From the NCBI GenBank assembly GCA_004010935.1, contig CP026511.1, positions 3,286,001 through 3,350,000 on the forward strand: 64,000 nucleotides of DNA. The letters are read 5' to 3'. The notes beneath the pieces were generated by a model. It did no database searches and was not told the DNA's origin. It saw only the letters and a program-made list of their open reading frames with translations. Below are positions 47,506 to 56,203 of this stretch, in pieces; positions within the stretch are counted from its first letter, which is position 1, and each line of letters opens with the position of its first letter. The stretch comes from Pseudomonadaceae bacterium SI-3 (lineage in GTDB: Bacteria; Pseudomonadota; Gammaproteobacteria; Pseudomonadales; Pseudomonadaceae). Made by a program: the position numbers and the translations under genes.

Positions 47506-47592
47506 ATGCTGAAGTTTCTGGGCAGCACAGTAGGCATCATCTTTCTGATCGGTCTGTTGGTTGTGATCGGCTTGTTCGCGCTGATTTTCTAA
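47506..47592 (+). CDS. 28-residue single-span membrane peptide
   Basis: A very short gene with a strong ribosome binding site (AAAGGAG, eight bases before the ATG). The peptide starts MLKFLGSTVG and the rest is one continuous hydrophobic helix of isoleucine, leucine, valine and phenylalanine ending at TAA. A two-residue positive start and a single transmembrane helix are typical of regulatory membrane microproteins. It lies between the TauE and MscS genes, 95 nt and 126 nt away, and may be translated from its own message. Function unknown. Confidence 0.6.
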   Translation: MLKFLGSTVGIIFLIGLLVVIGLFALIF

Positions 47593-47718
47593 CGCCAACT
47601 GAAGACGATCGCTTTGCAACCACGGCAGCTCGGTACGCACAGCCGCACGTTGTAGATTTCATCGACAGGCCGCCGCCAACCCGGCGGCCTGTTTGTTTCC
47701 GGCCACGGCGTATCAACC

Positions 47719-49014
47719 ATGACCCTGTCTCCTCGCCTCGTGACGGCGCTTCCCGTCCTGTTAAGAATGCTTGCCCTGCTGCCTCTGCTCTGCGCGGCCA
47801 TGCTGCCGACGACCCTCGTCTGGGCTCAGGAAGGCGTCGCGACCGTACGCCTGGACGGCCGCGCCTTGTTTCGCATCGGCCCCCACGAAGAGCTTGAAGC
47901 GCGCCCGCGAGCACGGCAGATCGAACGACAATTGGCGGCTGTGCTGGAAACGCCGAAGGGCATCACGAAAGCGCGCATCGAGCCCACCGAAGCCGAGGAC
48001 GACGACGGCCTGCAGATCAGCGTGGCCGGCCGCCCATTGATGGTGGTCGCACCAGCTGATGCCGAAGCCAATGGACAACCGCTCGACCGGCTCGCCCGAG
48101 ACTGGGCAGCGATACTCGACCGGGCCCTGGCGACGGCGGCCAAACGCCGCGATTCGGACCGTGGACGGTTTATAACCTCGGTCCAGTCGAGCGTCGAAAA
48201 TGCTTTTGCGCGCCTGCTTGAGTCAGCGATCAATATCATTCCGCGAGTACTGGCCGCGCTGCTGGTGCTGCTGCTGTTCTGGGGGCTGGCTACCGCTGTA
48301 CGTGCGCTCATGAAGAAGATTGTTAGCCGTCTGGCCAACGACCTGACCGTCGAAAATCTGGTCCGGCAGGTGAGCTATTACGCGATATGGGTGCTCGGCA
48401 TCATCGTTGCCGCAAGCGCCTTTGGCTTGGAACCGAGCACCCTCGCCACCGGGCTTGGCCTGACCAGCCTGGCGCTGGGTTTTGCCCTCAAGGACATCCT
48501 CTCCAACTTCGTCAGCGGCCTGCTGATCCTGACGCTGCGGCCGTTTCAGCTGGGCGACCAGATCATCATTGGTGAAACCGAAGGGAGCGTGGAGCGCATC
48601 GAACTGCGCGCCACCCAGATCCGCACCTATGACGGGCGCCGGGTACTGGTGCCCAACGCTGAGACCTTCACCTCGCGCGTCACCAACAACACAGCGGCGC
48701 CGATCCGCCGCGGCAAGGTAGTCTGCATGCTGTATTACGGCATCGATATCGACGCTATCAGCGTGGTCATGCGCGACGCCGCCCAGCAGACGCCCGGTGT
48801 GTTGGCCACTCCGCACGCCGAGGTGCTGCTCAACGATCTGGGCGAGAGTCAGCTGGTATTCGACGTCCTGTTCTGGTGCGACTCGCGCCGCTCGGATTTC
48901 GTCACCACCGCGTCGGAGGTGCGCAAGGCGCTGGTCGCCGCGCTGCGCTCGGCCGGCATAGCGCTGCCGGACCAGGCGCGACAACACATCGTGGTGCATA
49001 CGCCGAAAAGCTGA
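47719..49014 (+). CDS. MscS-family mechanosensitive channel
   Basis: A 431-residue protein: signal peptide (LLRMLALLPLLCAAMLPTTLVWAQ), a periplasmic domain of about 130 residues, then three membrane helices from about residue 170 and the MscS core. The pore-lining stretch GLTSLALGFALKDILSNFVSGLLIL and the following FQLGDQIIIGETEGSVERIELRATQIRTYDGRRVLVPNAE are the family hallmark. It releases small solutes on hypo-osmotic shock; the large periplasmic extension suggests a specialised member. CACGGCGTATCAACC gives only a weak ribosome site. Confidence 0.88.
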   Translation: MTLSPRLVTALPVLLRMLALLPLLCAAMLPTTLVWAQEGVATVRLDGRALFRIGPHEELEARPRARQIERQLAAVLETPKGITKARIEPTEAEDDDGLQISVAGRPLMVVAPADAEANGQPLDRLARDWAAILDRALATAAKRRDSDRGRFITSVQSSVENAFARLLESAINIIPRVLAALLVLLLFWGLATAVRALMKKIVSRLANDLTVENLVRQVSYYAIWVLGIIVAASAFGLEPSTLATGLGLTSLALGFALKDILSNFVSGLLILTLRPFQLGDQIIIGETEGSVERIELRATQIRTYDGRRVLVPNAETFTSRVTNNTAAPIRRGKVVCMLYYGIDIDAISVVMRDAAQQTPGVLATPHAEVLLNDLGESQLVFDVLFWCDSRRSDFVTTASEVRKALVAALRSAGIALPDQARQHIVVHTPKS

Positions 49015-49164
49015 CCGCCCATCGCGTCGAGCATTTGCGGCAGCGTGGCCGCTATCGAGCCGAGACGGGGGATTTAACCGGAACCGTGCCCGCCACCCGC
49101 GGTCGAGTGTAGGTCAGCGCGCTATACCGCGGCGAAGACAGTACGAGACAAAAGGTCCGACTGA

Positions 49165-50361
49165 ATGAGGCAGTTACTGCAAAACGCTGTGCTGATCAGC
49201 GCCACGGCGCTGCTCATGGCGGCCTGCTCCGACGACAAAAAAACCAAGCAAGCCGCACCGCCACCGCCACCGCCACCGCCCAAGGTGGAGGTCGTGACGG
49301 TCGATCCCAAGCCGATCCCCAACATCATCGAGCTACCAGGGCGCGTCCAGGCCATTCGCATCGCCGAGATCCGCGCGCGGGTCAACGGCATCATCCAGGA
49401 ACGGCTTTACGAAGAAGGCACCGATGTCGAGGTCGGCACGCCACTGTTCCAGATCGACCCACGAGAGATGCGCGCCAACCTCAAGGCAGCCAAGGCAGCG
49501 CTAGAGCGTGCCGAAGCCACCGCGTTGAATGCCGCGCAGGACGTCAAACGCTACAAAGGCCTGGTCGCCAAACAGGCCATCAGCCAGCAGGAATACGACA
49601 CCGCTCTGGCCACCTTACGCACCGCCAAAGCGGATGTATCGCAAGCCGAGGCCAACGTGCAATCGGCCGAGCTCGAATTGGAATACACCACAGTCGAGTC
49701 CCCCATCGAAGGTCGGGCTGGGCGCGCGCAGGTCACCGAAGGCGCGCTGGTCAGCGCCAGCGAGGGCACCCTGCTGACCACTGTGGAGAAGTTCGACCCG
49801 GTCTATGTGAACTTCGCCCAATCCAGCTCCGATCTCCTGCAGATCCGCGCACGGCTCGCCTCCGGCGCCCTTGAGCTGCCGGAGGGAGGCCGTGTGGAGG
49901 TCAAGCTGATCCTGGAGAATGGCCACGAATACCCGCATCCCGGCTACGTCAACTTCTACGCCATGAGCATCGACGAGAACACCGGCACCGTGGCCTTGCG
50001 CGCCGAATTCCCCAACCCGGACAGACTGCTCCTACCCGGCCAGTTCGTTCGCGGGCGCATCAATGCCGGCATCCGGCCGGATGGCGTGCTGATTCCGCAG
50101 CGTGCCGTCATGGTCAACGACCAGGCCGCGCGCGTGCTGCTCGTGGGCGAGGACGACAAGGTCGTCTCGCGTGAAATCGAGCTCGGCGAGCTCCAGGGCA
50201 GCAAATGGGTCATTCGAGAGGGGCTGAAGGCAGGCGAAGTAGTGATCGTCGAAGGCGGCGGCAGTGTCCGCAGCGGTGCTGCGGTACGGACCACGCCTTA
50301 CCAACCTGAGGGCCCACCGGAAGTGCCAGAGTCCTCCATGGCGACCGAGTCCAGCCAATGA
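49165..50361 (+). CDS. RND efflux periplasmic adaptor (MexA/AcrA-like)
   Basis: A 398-residue membrane-fusion lipoprotein. The lipobox LMAAC puts the lipid on Cys21; a run of eight prolines follows (residues 32-39). Then come the lipoyl/barrel-sandwich halves (GRVQAIRIAEIRARVNGIIQERLYEEGTDVEVGTPLFQIDP), the alpha-hairpin with coiled coil (ALERAEATALNAAQDVKRYKGLVAKQAISQQEYDTALATL), and the beta-barrel. It links the permease to the outer-membrane channel. The stop overlaps the permease start (ATGA at 50358-50361). AAAAGGTCCGACTGA precedes the ATG. No regulator lies upstream. Confidence 0.93.
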   Translation: MRQLLQNAVLISATALLMAACSDDKKTKQAAPPPPPPPPKVEVVTVDPKPIPNIIELPGRVQAIRIAEIRARVNGIIQERLYEEGTDVEVGTPLFQIDPREMRANLKAAKAALERAEATALNAAQDVKRYKGLVAKQAISQQEYDTALATLRTAKADVSQAEANVQSAELELEYTTVESPIEGRAGRAQVTEGALVSASEGTLLTTVEKFDPVYVNFAQSSSDLLQIRARLASGALELPEGGRVEVKLILENGHEYPHPGYVNFYAMSIDENTGTVALRAEFPNPDRLLLPGQFVRGRINAGIRPDGVLIPQRAVMVNDQAARVLLVGEDDKVVSREIELGELQGSKWVIREGLKAGEVVIVEGGGSVRSGAAVRTTPYQPEGPPEVPESSMATESSQ

Positions 50362-53300
50362 CGCCGGCGTTCTTCATCCGGCGCCCGGTCTTTGCCTGGG
50401 TCATTGCGCTGGGCATCCTGCTGGGGGGCGTGTTGGCCCTGCGATCATTGCCCGTCGAGCAATACCCGAGCATTGCCCCGCCGACGCTACGCATCAGCGT
50501 GACCTACCCAGGCGCAGACGCATCGGTGCTCGAAACCAACGTCACTCAGGTGATCGAGCAGGAGCTCAATGGCGTCGAAGGCTTCCTCTATATGGACTCG
50601 TCGAGCCGCTCCAATGGCAGTGCGTCGATCGAGCTGACGTTCGAGGCCGGCACCGACATCGACATTGCCCAGATGGAGGTGCAGAACCGACTGAGCCGGG
50701 TCGAGCAACGCCTGCCGGAGGAAGTCCGGCGACAGGGTATCCAGGTCTTCCAGGCCTCGCAGGATTTCCTGCTGATCATCTCGCTGTTCTCCGAAAACGG
50801 CACCATGAGCACGCTGGAGCTTGGCCATTTCGCGACCACCCACGTCCTCGACGAGCTGCGCCGTGTGCAAGGCGTGGGTGACATCCGCGAGTTCTATACC
50901 GCCTATGCCATGCGGATATGGCTCAACCCGGATCGGCTCGCCAGCTTCGGCCTTTCCGCTGCCGACGTGCTGGCCGCGGTGCAAGAGCAGAACAGCCAGT
51001 CCGCAGGCGGGGCACTGGGCGCCCTGCCGCTGGCAGAGGGCATCGAGATCAACGCGCCGCTGGAAACCCGCGGTCGCTTCAGTACCCCGGAAGAGTTCGC
51101 CTCGATCATCCTGCGTGCCGGCCCGGACGGTTCGGCAATACGCCTGCGCGACGTCGCGCGGGTGGAGCTTGGCGCGCAGAATTACACATCACGCAGCGAG
51201 CTCAACGGCCAGCCGGCAGCGGGCCTGGCCGTGCAGCTGTCGCCGGGTGCCAATGCCCTGGATACGGCGGCGGCCGTCAAACAGCGAATGCGAGAACTGG
51301 CTGAGGGCTTTCCGGAGGACGTCTCCTGGACGGTACCGTTCGACTCGACCCCTTTTATCGCCTCGTCGATCCAGCAAGTGGTCGTCACGCTGCTCCAGGC
51401 GATGGCATTGGTGGTGCTGGTCATGCTGCTGTTCCTGCAGAACTGGCGCACCACGGTCATCCCCACCATCGTCATCCCAATCACCCTGGCCGGTACTTGC
51501 CTCGGCCTGTGGATCGCCGGGTTCTCGATCAATCTGTTGAGCCTGTTCGGCATGGTCCTGGCGATCGGCACCCTCGTGGACGATGCCATCGTGGTGGTGG
51601 AAAACGTCAAACGGATCATGGACGAAGAGCAGCTGCCGCCCTATCAGGCGACCGTCAAAGCCATGGAGCAGGTGACCGCGCCCATCATCGGCACGACCCT
51701 GGCGTTGATCGCGGTGTTCGTGCCGCTGGCGTTTTTCCCGGGCTCGACCGGCGGCATCTATCGGCAGTTTGCCGTGACACTGTCGATTGCCGTGGCCACC
51801 TCGACGGTTCTGGCGCTGGTGCTGACACCCGCGCTCTGCGCAGCGTTGCTGAAACCAAGCCAGCCGGACGATGGCAAGCCTGCACTGGGCCAGCGTATCT
51901 TCGGTCCATTCAACCGTTGGATGGAGCGCACCACTGACCACTATCACCATGCGGTCGGCGGCATGCTCGCACGGCCGATCTGGTTTCTATTGGCCTTTGT
52001 CGGCTTGCTGGCGCTGACAGCCTTTCTCTACCTGCGAATGCCCAGTGCCTTCCTACCGGACGAAGACCAAGGCTCGTTGATGACCGTCATCCAGGCCCCC
52101 GCCGGCGCGACGGTCGAGCGGACCGAAGAAGCCATCGAACAGGTCAAGGCGTTCTACGCCGATCATCCGTTGGTCGACGACGCCATTACGGTCTACGGCT
52201 TCAGCTTCTTCGGCCAGGGCCAGGCCCATGCGATGTCGTTCGTGCGACTGATCCCGTGGGAGCAACGCACCGAAGAGGGCAGCTCCGCCCAGGCATTGGT
52301 ACGCGAGGCCATGGGCCGTTTTTCGAAGATCAACGAAGCCCGCGTGTTCGCCCTGAACCCGCCCTCTATTCCCGGACTGGGCGTAGCCGGCGGATTCACC
52401 TTCAAGCTCGAGGACCGCGGTGGTCTGGGCTACCAGGCACTGCTCGATGCACGAAACCAGTTGTTGGGTAAGGCGAGCGAAAGCCCGGTGTTGCAGAGCG
52501 TCCGGCCAGAAGGTGCTGACGACGCTCCGCGCCTGCGGGTCAATATCGACCGTATCAAGGCCCGAGCACTGGGTCTTTCGATCAGCGAGGTCAACGCGAC
52601 ACTGGCTATCGCTTTCGGCAGCGCTTATGCCAACGACTTCAACCGTGACGGTCGCGTCCTGCAGGTGCTGCTGCAGGCGGATGCGCCCTATCGCATGACG
52701 CCTCAGGATGTGCTCGACCTGAAGGTGATCAACGACGAGGGCGAAAGCGTGCCATTCGGCGCCTTTACCACTGTGGAGTGGACCGAAGGGCCGACTCAAT
52801 TGCAGCGCTACAACGGCTACCCTGCCCTTACCTTGTCCGGCAGCGCCGCGCCCGGTTCGACCACCGGCGAAGCCATGACCGAAATGGAACGACTGGCAAG
52901 CGAGCTGCCCGGCGGATTCAGCTACGAATGGACCGGTGCCTCGCTGGAGGAACAGCAGGCGTCCGGGCAGGTCGGTATGCTGCTGGGGCTGTCATTGCTG
53001 GTGGTGCTGATGGTATTGGCAGCGCTGTATGAAAGCTGGACAGTGCCCATCGCGGTATTGCTGGTGGTGCCCTTCGGCGCACTGGGCGCCGTGCTGTTCG
53101 CGATGTTTCGTGACCTGCCGGCGGACGTCTATTTCAATGTCGGCCTGGTGACCATCATCGGCCTGTCGGCCAAAAACGCAATTCTCATCGTCGAGTTCGC
53201 CATCGAAGAGGAAGGCCACGGCAAGAGCCTGACCGATGCCGTGATGAACGCGGTACGTCTACGTTTCCGCCCGATCCTCATGACGTCGCTGACCTTCATC

Positions 53301-53525
53301 CTCGGCATGCTGCCGCTGGTGTTGTCCACCGGTGCCGGCGCGGCTGGCCGCGTCGCGGTCGGTACTGGCGTCATGGGCGGCATGATCGTCGCCACGCTGC
53401 TGGGCCTGTTCTACATCCCGCTGTTCTATCTCTCCGTCCGTCGCTGGCTGACCAAGCGTCGCCCGCCGACTGCCGAAGACAAGGCGCACCCAGCCGAGGA
53501 AGAGGAGGCGCCAGACAATGCCTAG
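50358..53525 (+). CDS. RND multidrug efflux permease (MexB/AcrB-like, HAE1)
   Basis: A 1055-residue proton-driven exporter of the HAE1 class, length as in AcrB/MexB. It opens FFIRRPVFAWVIALGILLGGVLALRSLPVEQYPSIAPP. The proton-relay residues are in place: Asp408 and Asp409 in TLVDDAIVVVENV, and Lys939 in SAKNAILIVEFAIEE. Two large periplasmic loops carry the porter and docking domains. Substrates are probably drugs, dyes or solvents, but cannot be fixed from sequence. It overlaps the adaptor gene by 4 nt and the outer-membrane gene by 8 nt. Confidence 0.95.
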   Translation: MTPAFFIRRPVFAWVIALGILLGGVLALRSLPVEQYPSIAPPTLRISVTYPGADASVLETNVTQVIEQELNGVEGFLYMDSSSRSNGSASIELTFEAGTDIDIAQMEVQNRLSRVEQRLPEEVRRQGIQVFQASQDFLLIISLFSENGTMSTLELGHFATTHVLDELRRVQGVGDIREFYTAYAMRIWLNPDRLASFGLSAADVLAAVQEQNSQSAGGALGALPLAEGIEINAPLETRGRFSTPEEFASIILRAGPDGSAIRLRDVARVELGAQNYTSRSELNGQPAAGLAVQLSPGANALDTAAAVKQRMRELAEGFPEDVSWTVPFDSTPFIASSIQQVVVTLLQAMALVVLVMLLFLQNWRTTVIPTIVIPITLAGTCLGLWIAGFSINLLSLFGMVLAIGTLVDDAIVVVENVKRIMDEEQLPPYQATVKAMEQVTAPIIGTTLALIAVFVPLAFFPGSTGGIYRQFAVTLSIAVATSTVLALVLTPALCAALLKPSQPDDGKPALGQRIFGPFNRWMERTTDHYHHAVGGMLARPIWFLLAFVGLLALTAFLYLRMPSAFLPDEDQGSLMTVIQAPAGATVERTEEAIEQVKAFYADHPLVDDAITVYGFSFFGQGQAHAMSFVRLIPWEQRTEEGSSAQALVREAMGRFSKINEARVFALNPPSIPGLGVAGGFTFKLEDRGGLGYQALLDARNQLLGKASESPVLQSVRPEGADDAPRLRVNIDRIKARALGLSISEVNATLAIAFGSAYANDFNRDGRVLQVLLQADAPYRMTPQDVLDLKVINDEGESVPFGAFTTVEWTEGPTQLQRYNGYPALTLSGSAAPGSTTGEAMTEMERLASELPGGFSYEWTGASLEEQQASGQVGMLLGLSLLVVLMVLAALYESWTVPIAVLLVVPFGALGAVLFAMFRDLPADVYFNVGLVTIIGLSAKNAILIVEFAIEEEGHGKSLTDAVMNAVRLRFRPILMTSLTFILGMLPLVLSTGAGAAGRVAVGTGVMGGMIVATLLGLFYIPLFYLSVRRWLTKRRPPTAEDKAHPAEEEEAPDNA

Positions 53526-54996
53526 GTTTGCGCCCTTGCTGCTGATCGGCGCCCTGACGGGCTGCCAGCTTGCGCCGTCCCATGAGCCACCGCCCTCGCC
53601 CACCGCTGCGCAGTACCCGGCGGATTATCAGCCCATGGACGGCGAGGTGTTGGCCAACGAGATCGGCTGGCGCGAGTTTCTTGAAGACCCACGCCTCGAG
53701 CTGTACATCGAAACGGCCCTGCAGCGAAATCGGGACCTGCAGATCGCCGTAGCCCGAATTGCAGAGGCCCGCGGCCAGTTCGGCGTACAAGGCGCCGACC
53801 GCTACCCGACGCTGGCCGCAACGGCCGATGCCAGCCGTGGCCGCTTTCCAACCGGTAGTGCCGGTCGCGGCTCCGCAGGCGGTGCGACCTCGGGAACATC
53901 GAGTGGCCAGATCACTGAGCAATTCTCCGTAGGGCTCGGTATCTCAGCGTTCGAACTCGATTTCTGGGGACGAGTGCGCAACCTTACCGAGGCTGCACGC
54001 GCGCAATACCTGTCGACCATCGAGGCACAGCGGGCCTTCAGACTGTCGTTGATAGCCGATGTGGCCTTGACCTACCTCGCTGTGCGTGGCGCCGAGGCGC
54101 GCATTGACTTGGCCGAAGCGACCCTGCAAAGCCGCCGCGACGGCCTGCGCATTGCCCGCGTGCGCTTCGAGGCCGGGATCACCTCGGCCTTGGATCTGAA
54201 CCAGGCACAGGCGCTGCTGACCCAGGCCAAGACCGAGCTGGCCAACCTGCACCTGGTCCGAGCCGAGCAGGTCAACTACCTCACCCAGCTGATAGGGGGG
54301 CCGCTGCAACAGCCGTTGCCGGAGCCGCTACCGCTGAACGAACAGATCGAACCGCTGCGCCTGGATGCGGGGCTACCGTCGGAGCTGTTGCTGGTACGCC
54401 CGGACATTCTGGGCGCCGAGCTGGACCTGCGTGCGGCCCGCGCCAACATCGGCGTGGCAAGAGCTGCGTTCTTCCCGCAGATCTCGCTGACTGGCAGCTT
54501 CGGCTACATCTCCAACGAGCTGGACAACCTGGTCAGCCGTGACAACCGCACCTGGAGCATTGGCCCGAGCCTCTACCTCCCGTTGTTCGACTTCGGCCGC
54601 AACCGCGGCAACCTGACCGTCGCCGAGGCCCGCGAGAACGCGGCGGTGGCGCAGTACGAAAGCGCCATTGAGGCCGCCTTCCGCGAGGTAGCCGATGCAC
54701 TGGCAGGCCGCCGCTGGCTCGCAGAGCAGGTTGCCGCGCAAGCGGAGAACGTCGCCACGCTACGCCGTATCGCCGACCTCGCCCGCGAACGCTACGCCGA
54801 AGGCGTGGTGAACTACCTTCAGGTGCTCGATGCAGAGCGCAACCTGTTCGATGCCGAACAGGCGTTTATTCAGGTCAAGCGTGCTCAGATTCAGAACCTG
54901 GTGAGCCTGTACATCGCGCTGGGCGGCGGTACCGAGGGTCCGTCGCCGACAGTACCAACCGATACGACGCAGCGGGCCGCGACCTCTGGTCGCTAA
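53518..54996 (+). CDS. RND outer-membrane channel lipoprotein (OprM/NodT family)
   Basis: A 492-residue outer-membrane factor. Signal peptide LLLIGALTGC with lipid-attached Cys16, then two repeats of the TolC fold: helices with DLQIAVARIAEARGQFGVQGADRYPTL and LTYLAVRGAEARIDLAEATLQSRRDGLRIARVRFEAGITSALDLNQAQALL, and the second with RPDILGAELDLRAARANIGVARAAFFPQISLTGS and RYAEGVVNYLQVLDAERNLF. It forms the trimeric exit duct of the pump. The pump is therefore complete in one operon of overlapping genes. Confidence 0.94.
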   Translation: MPRFAPLLLIGALTGCQLAPSHEPPPSPTAAQYPADYQPMDGEVLANEIGWREFLEDPRLELYIETALQRNRDLQIAVARIAEARGQFGVQGADRYPTLAATADASRGRFPTGSAGRGSAGGATSGTSSGQITEQFSVGLGISAFELDFWGRVRNLTEAARAQYLSTIEAQRAFRLSLIADVALTYLAVRGAEARIDLAEATLQSRRDGLRIARVRFEAGITSALDLNQAQALLTQAKTELANLHLVRAEQVNYLTQLIGGPLQQPLPEPLPLNEQIEPLRLDAGLPSELLLVRPDILGAELDLRAARANIGVARAAFFPQISLTGSFGYISNELDNLVSRDNRTWSIGPSLYLPLFDFGRNRGNLTVAEARENAAVAQYESAIEAAFREVADALAGRRWLAEQVAAQAENVATLRRIADLARERYAEGVVNYLQVLDAERNLFDAEQAFIQVKRAQIQNLVSLYIALGGGTEGPSPTVPTDTTQRAATSGR

Positions 54997-55044
54997 GGCC
55001 CGGAGCAGCGCGCTTCCCGACCTGCGGCGCCGAATCCTCGACAT

Positions 55045-55077
55045 GTCATGGTGGTCCAAAAATCACCACGTAATGAC
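55045..55077 (+). other. inverted repeat in the leader of the DUF3597 gene
   Basis: GTCAT-g-GTGGT and ACCAC-gta-ATGAC face each other across nine bases, ending 14 nt before the DUF3597 start codon and just before its ribosome binding site AGAGGAATTGAA. It could be an RNA hairpin in the leader or an operator; I cannot tell which. Confidence 0.4.
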
Positions 55078-55090
55078 TAGAGGAATTGAA

Positions 55091-55570
55091 ATGGGCCTGT
55101 TCGACACGATCAAAGAAAAACTCGGCATGGGCGGCGTGAGCAACGAAGCGCACAAGCCGGTCGATCCGAACAACACGCCGAACCAGCATGCGCCGGATAC
55201 CGTGGTTGATTCGGAGCGGCCGACCGCTGCACACAACGCCACCACGACACCACCCGGAACTGCGCCCAGCCCCGAAGGGGTGGCTCACTCGACGGGCCAA
55301 TCAACCAGTGCTGTGGATGTTCCAGCAAAGCTCGACGCAATGGCTGCCAACCATCCAGAGCCGTTGAACTGGCGCACCTCGATCGTCGATCTGCTCAAGC
55401 TGTTGGGGCTGGACAGCAGCTTGGAATCGCGCAAGGAGCTCGCCACCGAACTGGGCTGCCCGTCAGACAAGATGGGCGATTCGGCCCAGATGAACAGCTG
55501 GCTGCATCGCACCGTGATGCACAAGCTCGCCGAACATGGCGGCACCGTTCCACCTGAACTACGTACCTGA
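55091..55570 (+). CDS. DUF3597 domain protein
   Basis: A 159-residue soluble protein. It starts MGLFDTIKEKLGM, then has a proline/threonine-rich, probably flexible linker (residues 20-75). The C-terminal 80 residues are the DUF3597 core: VDVPAKLDAMAANHPEPLNWRTSIVDLLKLLGLDSSLESRKELATELGCPSDKMGDSAQMNSWLHRTVMHKLAEHGG, resembling a small helical domain found in LysM-type and stress-related proteins. Function unknown. ATG 55091 is preferred over the upstream in-frame start at 55043 because of the AGAGGAA just before it. Confidence 0.8.
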   Translation: MGLFDTIKEKLGMGGVSNEAHKPVDPNNTPNQHAPDTVVDSERPTAAHNATTTPPGTAPSPEGVAHSTGQSTSAVDVPAKLDAMAANHPEPLNWRTSIVDLLKLLGLDSSLESRKELATELGCPSDKMGDSAQMNSWLHRTVMHKLAEHGGTVPPELRT

Positions 55571-56203
55571 TAAAGGTGTGGGCCTCGCCGGGTGCTGGTC
55601 ACTCGGCAGGCACTGATCGCCAGCAAGCTGGCTCCTACCAGAACACACGCACACCGTAGGCGCGCGAGCTTGCTCGCGAACAGCTCCAGGCACCTCGTAG
55701 CACCGTTAGCCCGCAAACCCGGATCGCCAGCAAGCTGGCTCCTACAAGAACACCGCGAACACCCGTAGGAGCGAGCTTGCTCGCGATCAACCTTCAGGCG
55801 CCTCGTAGCACCGTTAGCCTGCAAACCCGGGTCGCCGCAAAGCTGGCTCCTACAAAAACACCGAGCACACCCGTAGGAGCGAGCTTGCTCGCGATCAACC
55901 TTCAGACACTTCGTAGCACCGTTTAGCCCGCAAACCCGGGTCGCCGCAAAGCTGGCTCCTACAAAAACACCGAGCACACCCGTAGGAGCGAGCTTGCTCG
56001 CGATCAACCTTCAGACACCTCGTAGCACCTTTAGCCCGCAGACCCGGATCGCCAGCAAGCTGGCTCCTACAAAAACACGGCACACACCCGTAGGAGCGAG
56101 CTTGCTCGCGATCAACCTTCAGACACCCCGTAGCACCGAGAGCCCGCGCGCCCCAGTTTCGCCAATAACCTAGCTGCCAATGCGAGATCAGCTAACGGCA
56201 CGT
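55571..56203. other. 633-bp gene-free region filled by palindromic repeats
   Basis: No gene between the DUF3597 stop and the stop of the inositol-phosphatase gene. Nearly all of it is the 108-bp repeat array listed separately; 56151-56203 is ordinary spacer. Confidence 0.7.
55615..56150. repeat. five tandem ~108-bp units of paired REP-like palindromes
   Basis: The element GTAGGAGCGAGCTTGCTCG (or its variant) begins at 55656, 55765, 55873, 55982 and 56090, spacings 109, 108, 109 and 108. Each is paired with an inverted element ending AGCTGGCTCCTAC about 25 nt before it, and with a spacer CGTAGCACCGTTAGCCCGCA. Some copies of the second element have lost part of the palindrome (CGCCGCAAAGCTGG in place of CGCCAGCAAGCTGG). 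This is a BIME-like array of the same family as that at 21191-22110, lying between two convergent genes. Confidence 0.9.
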
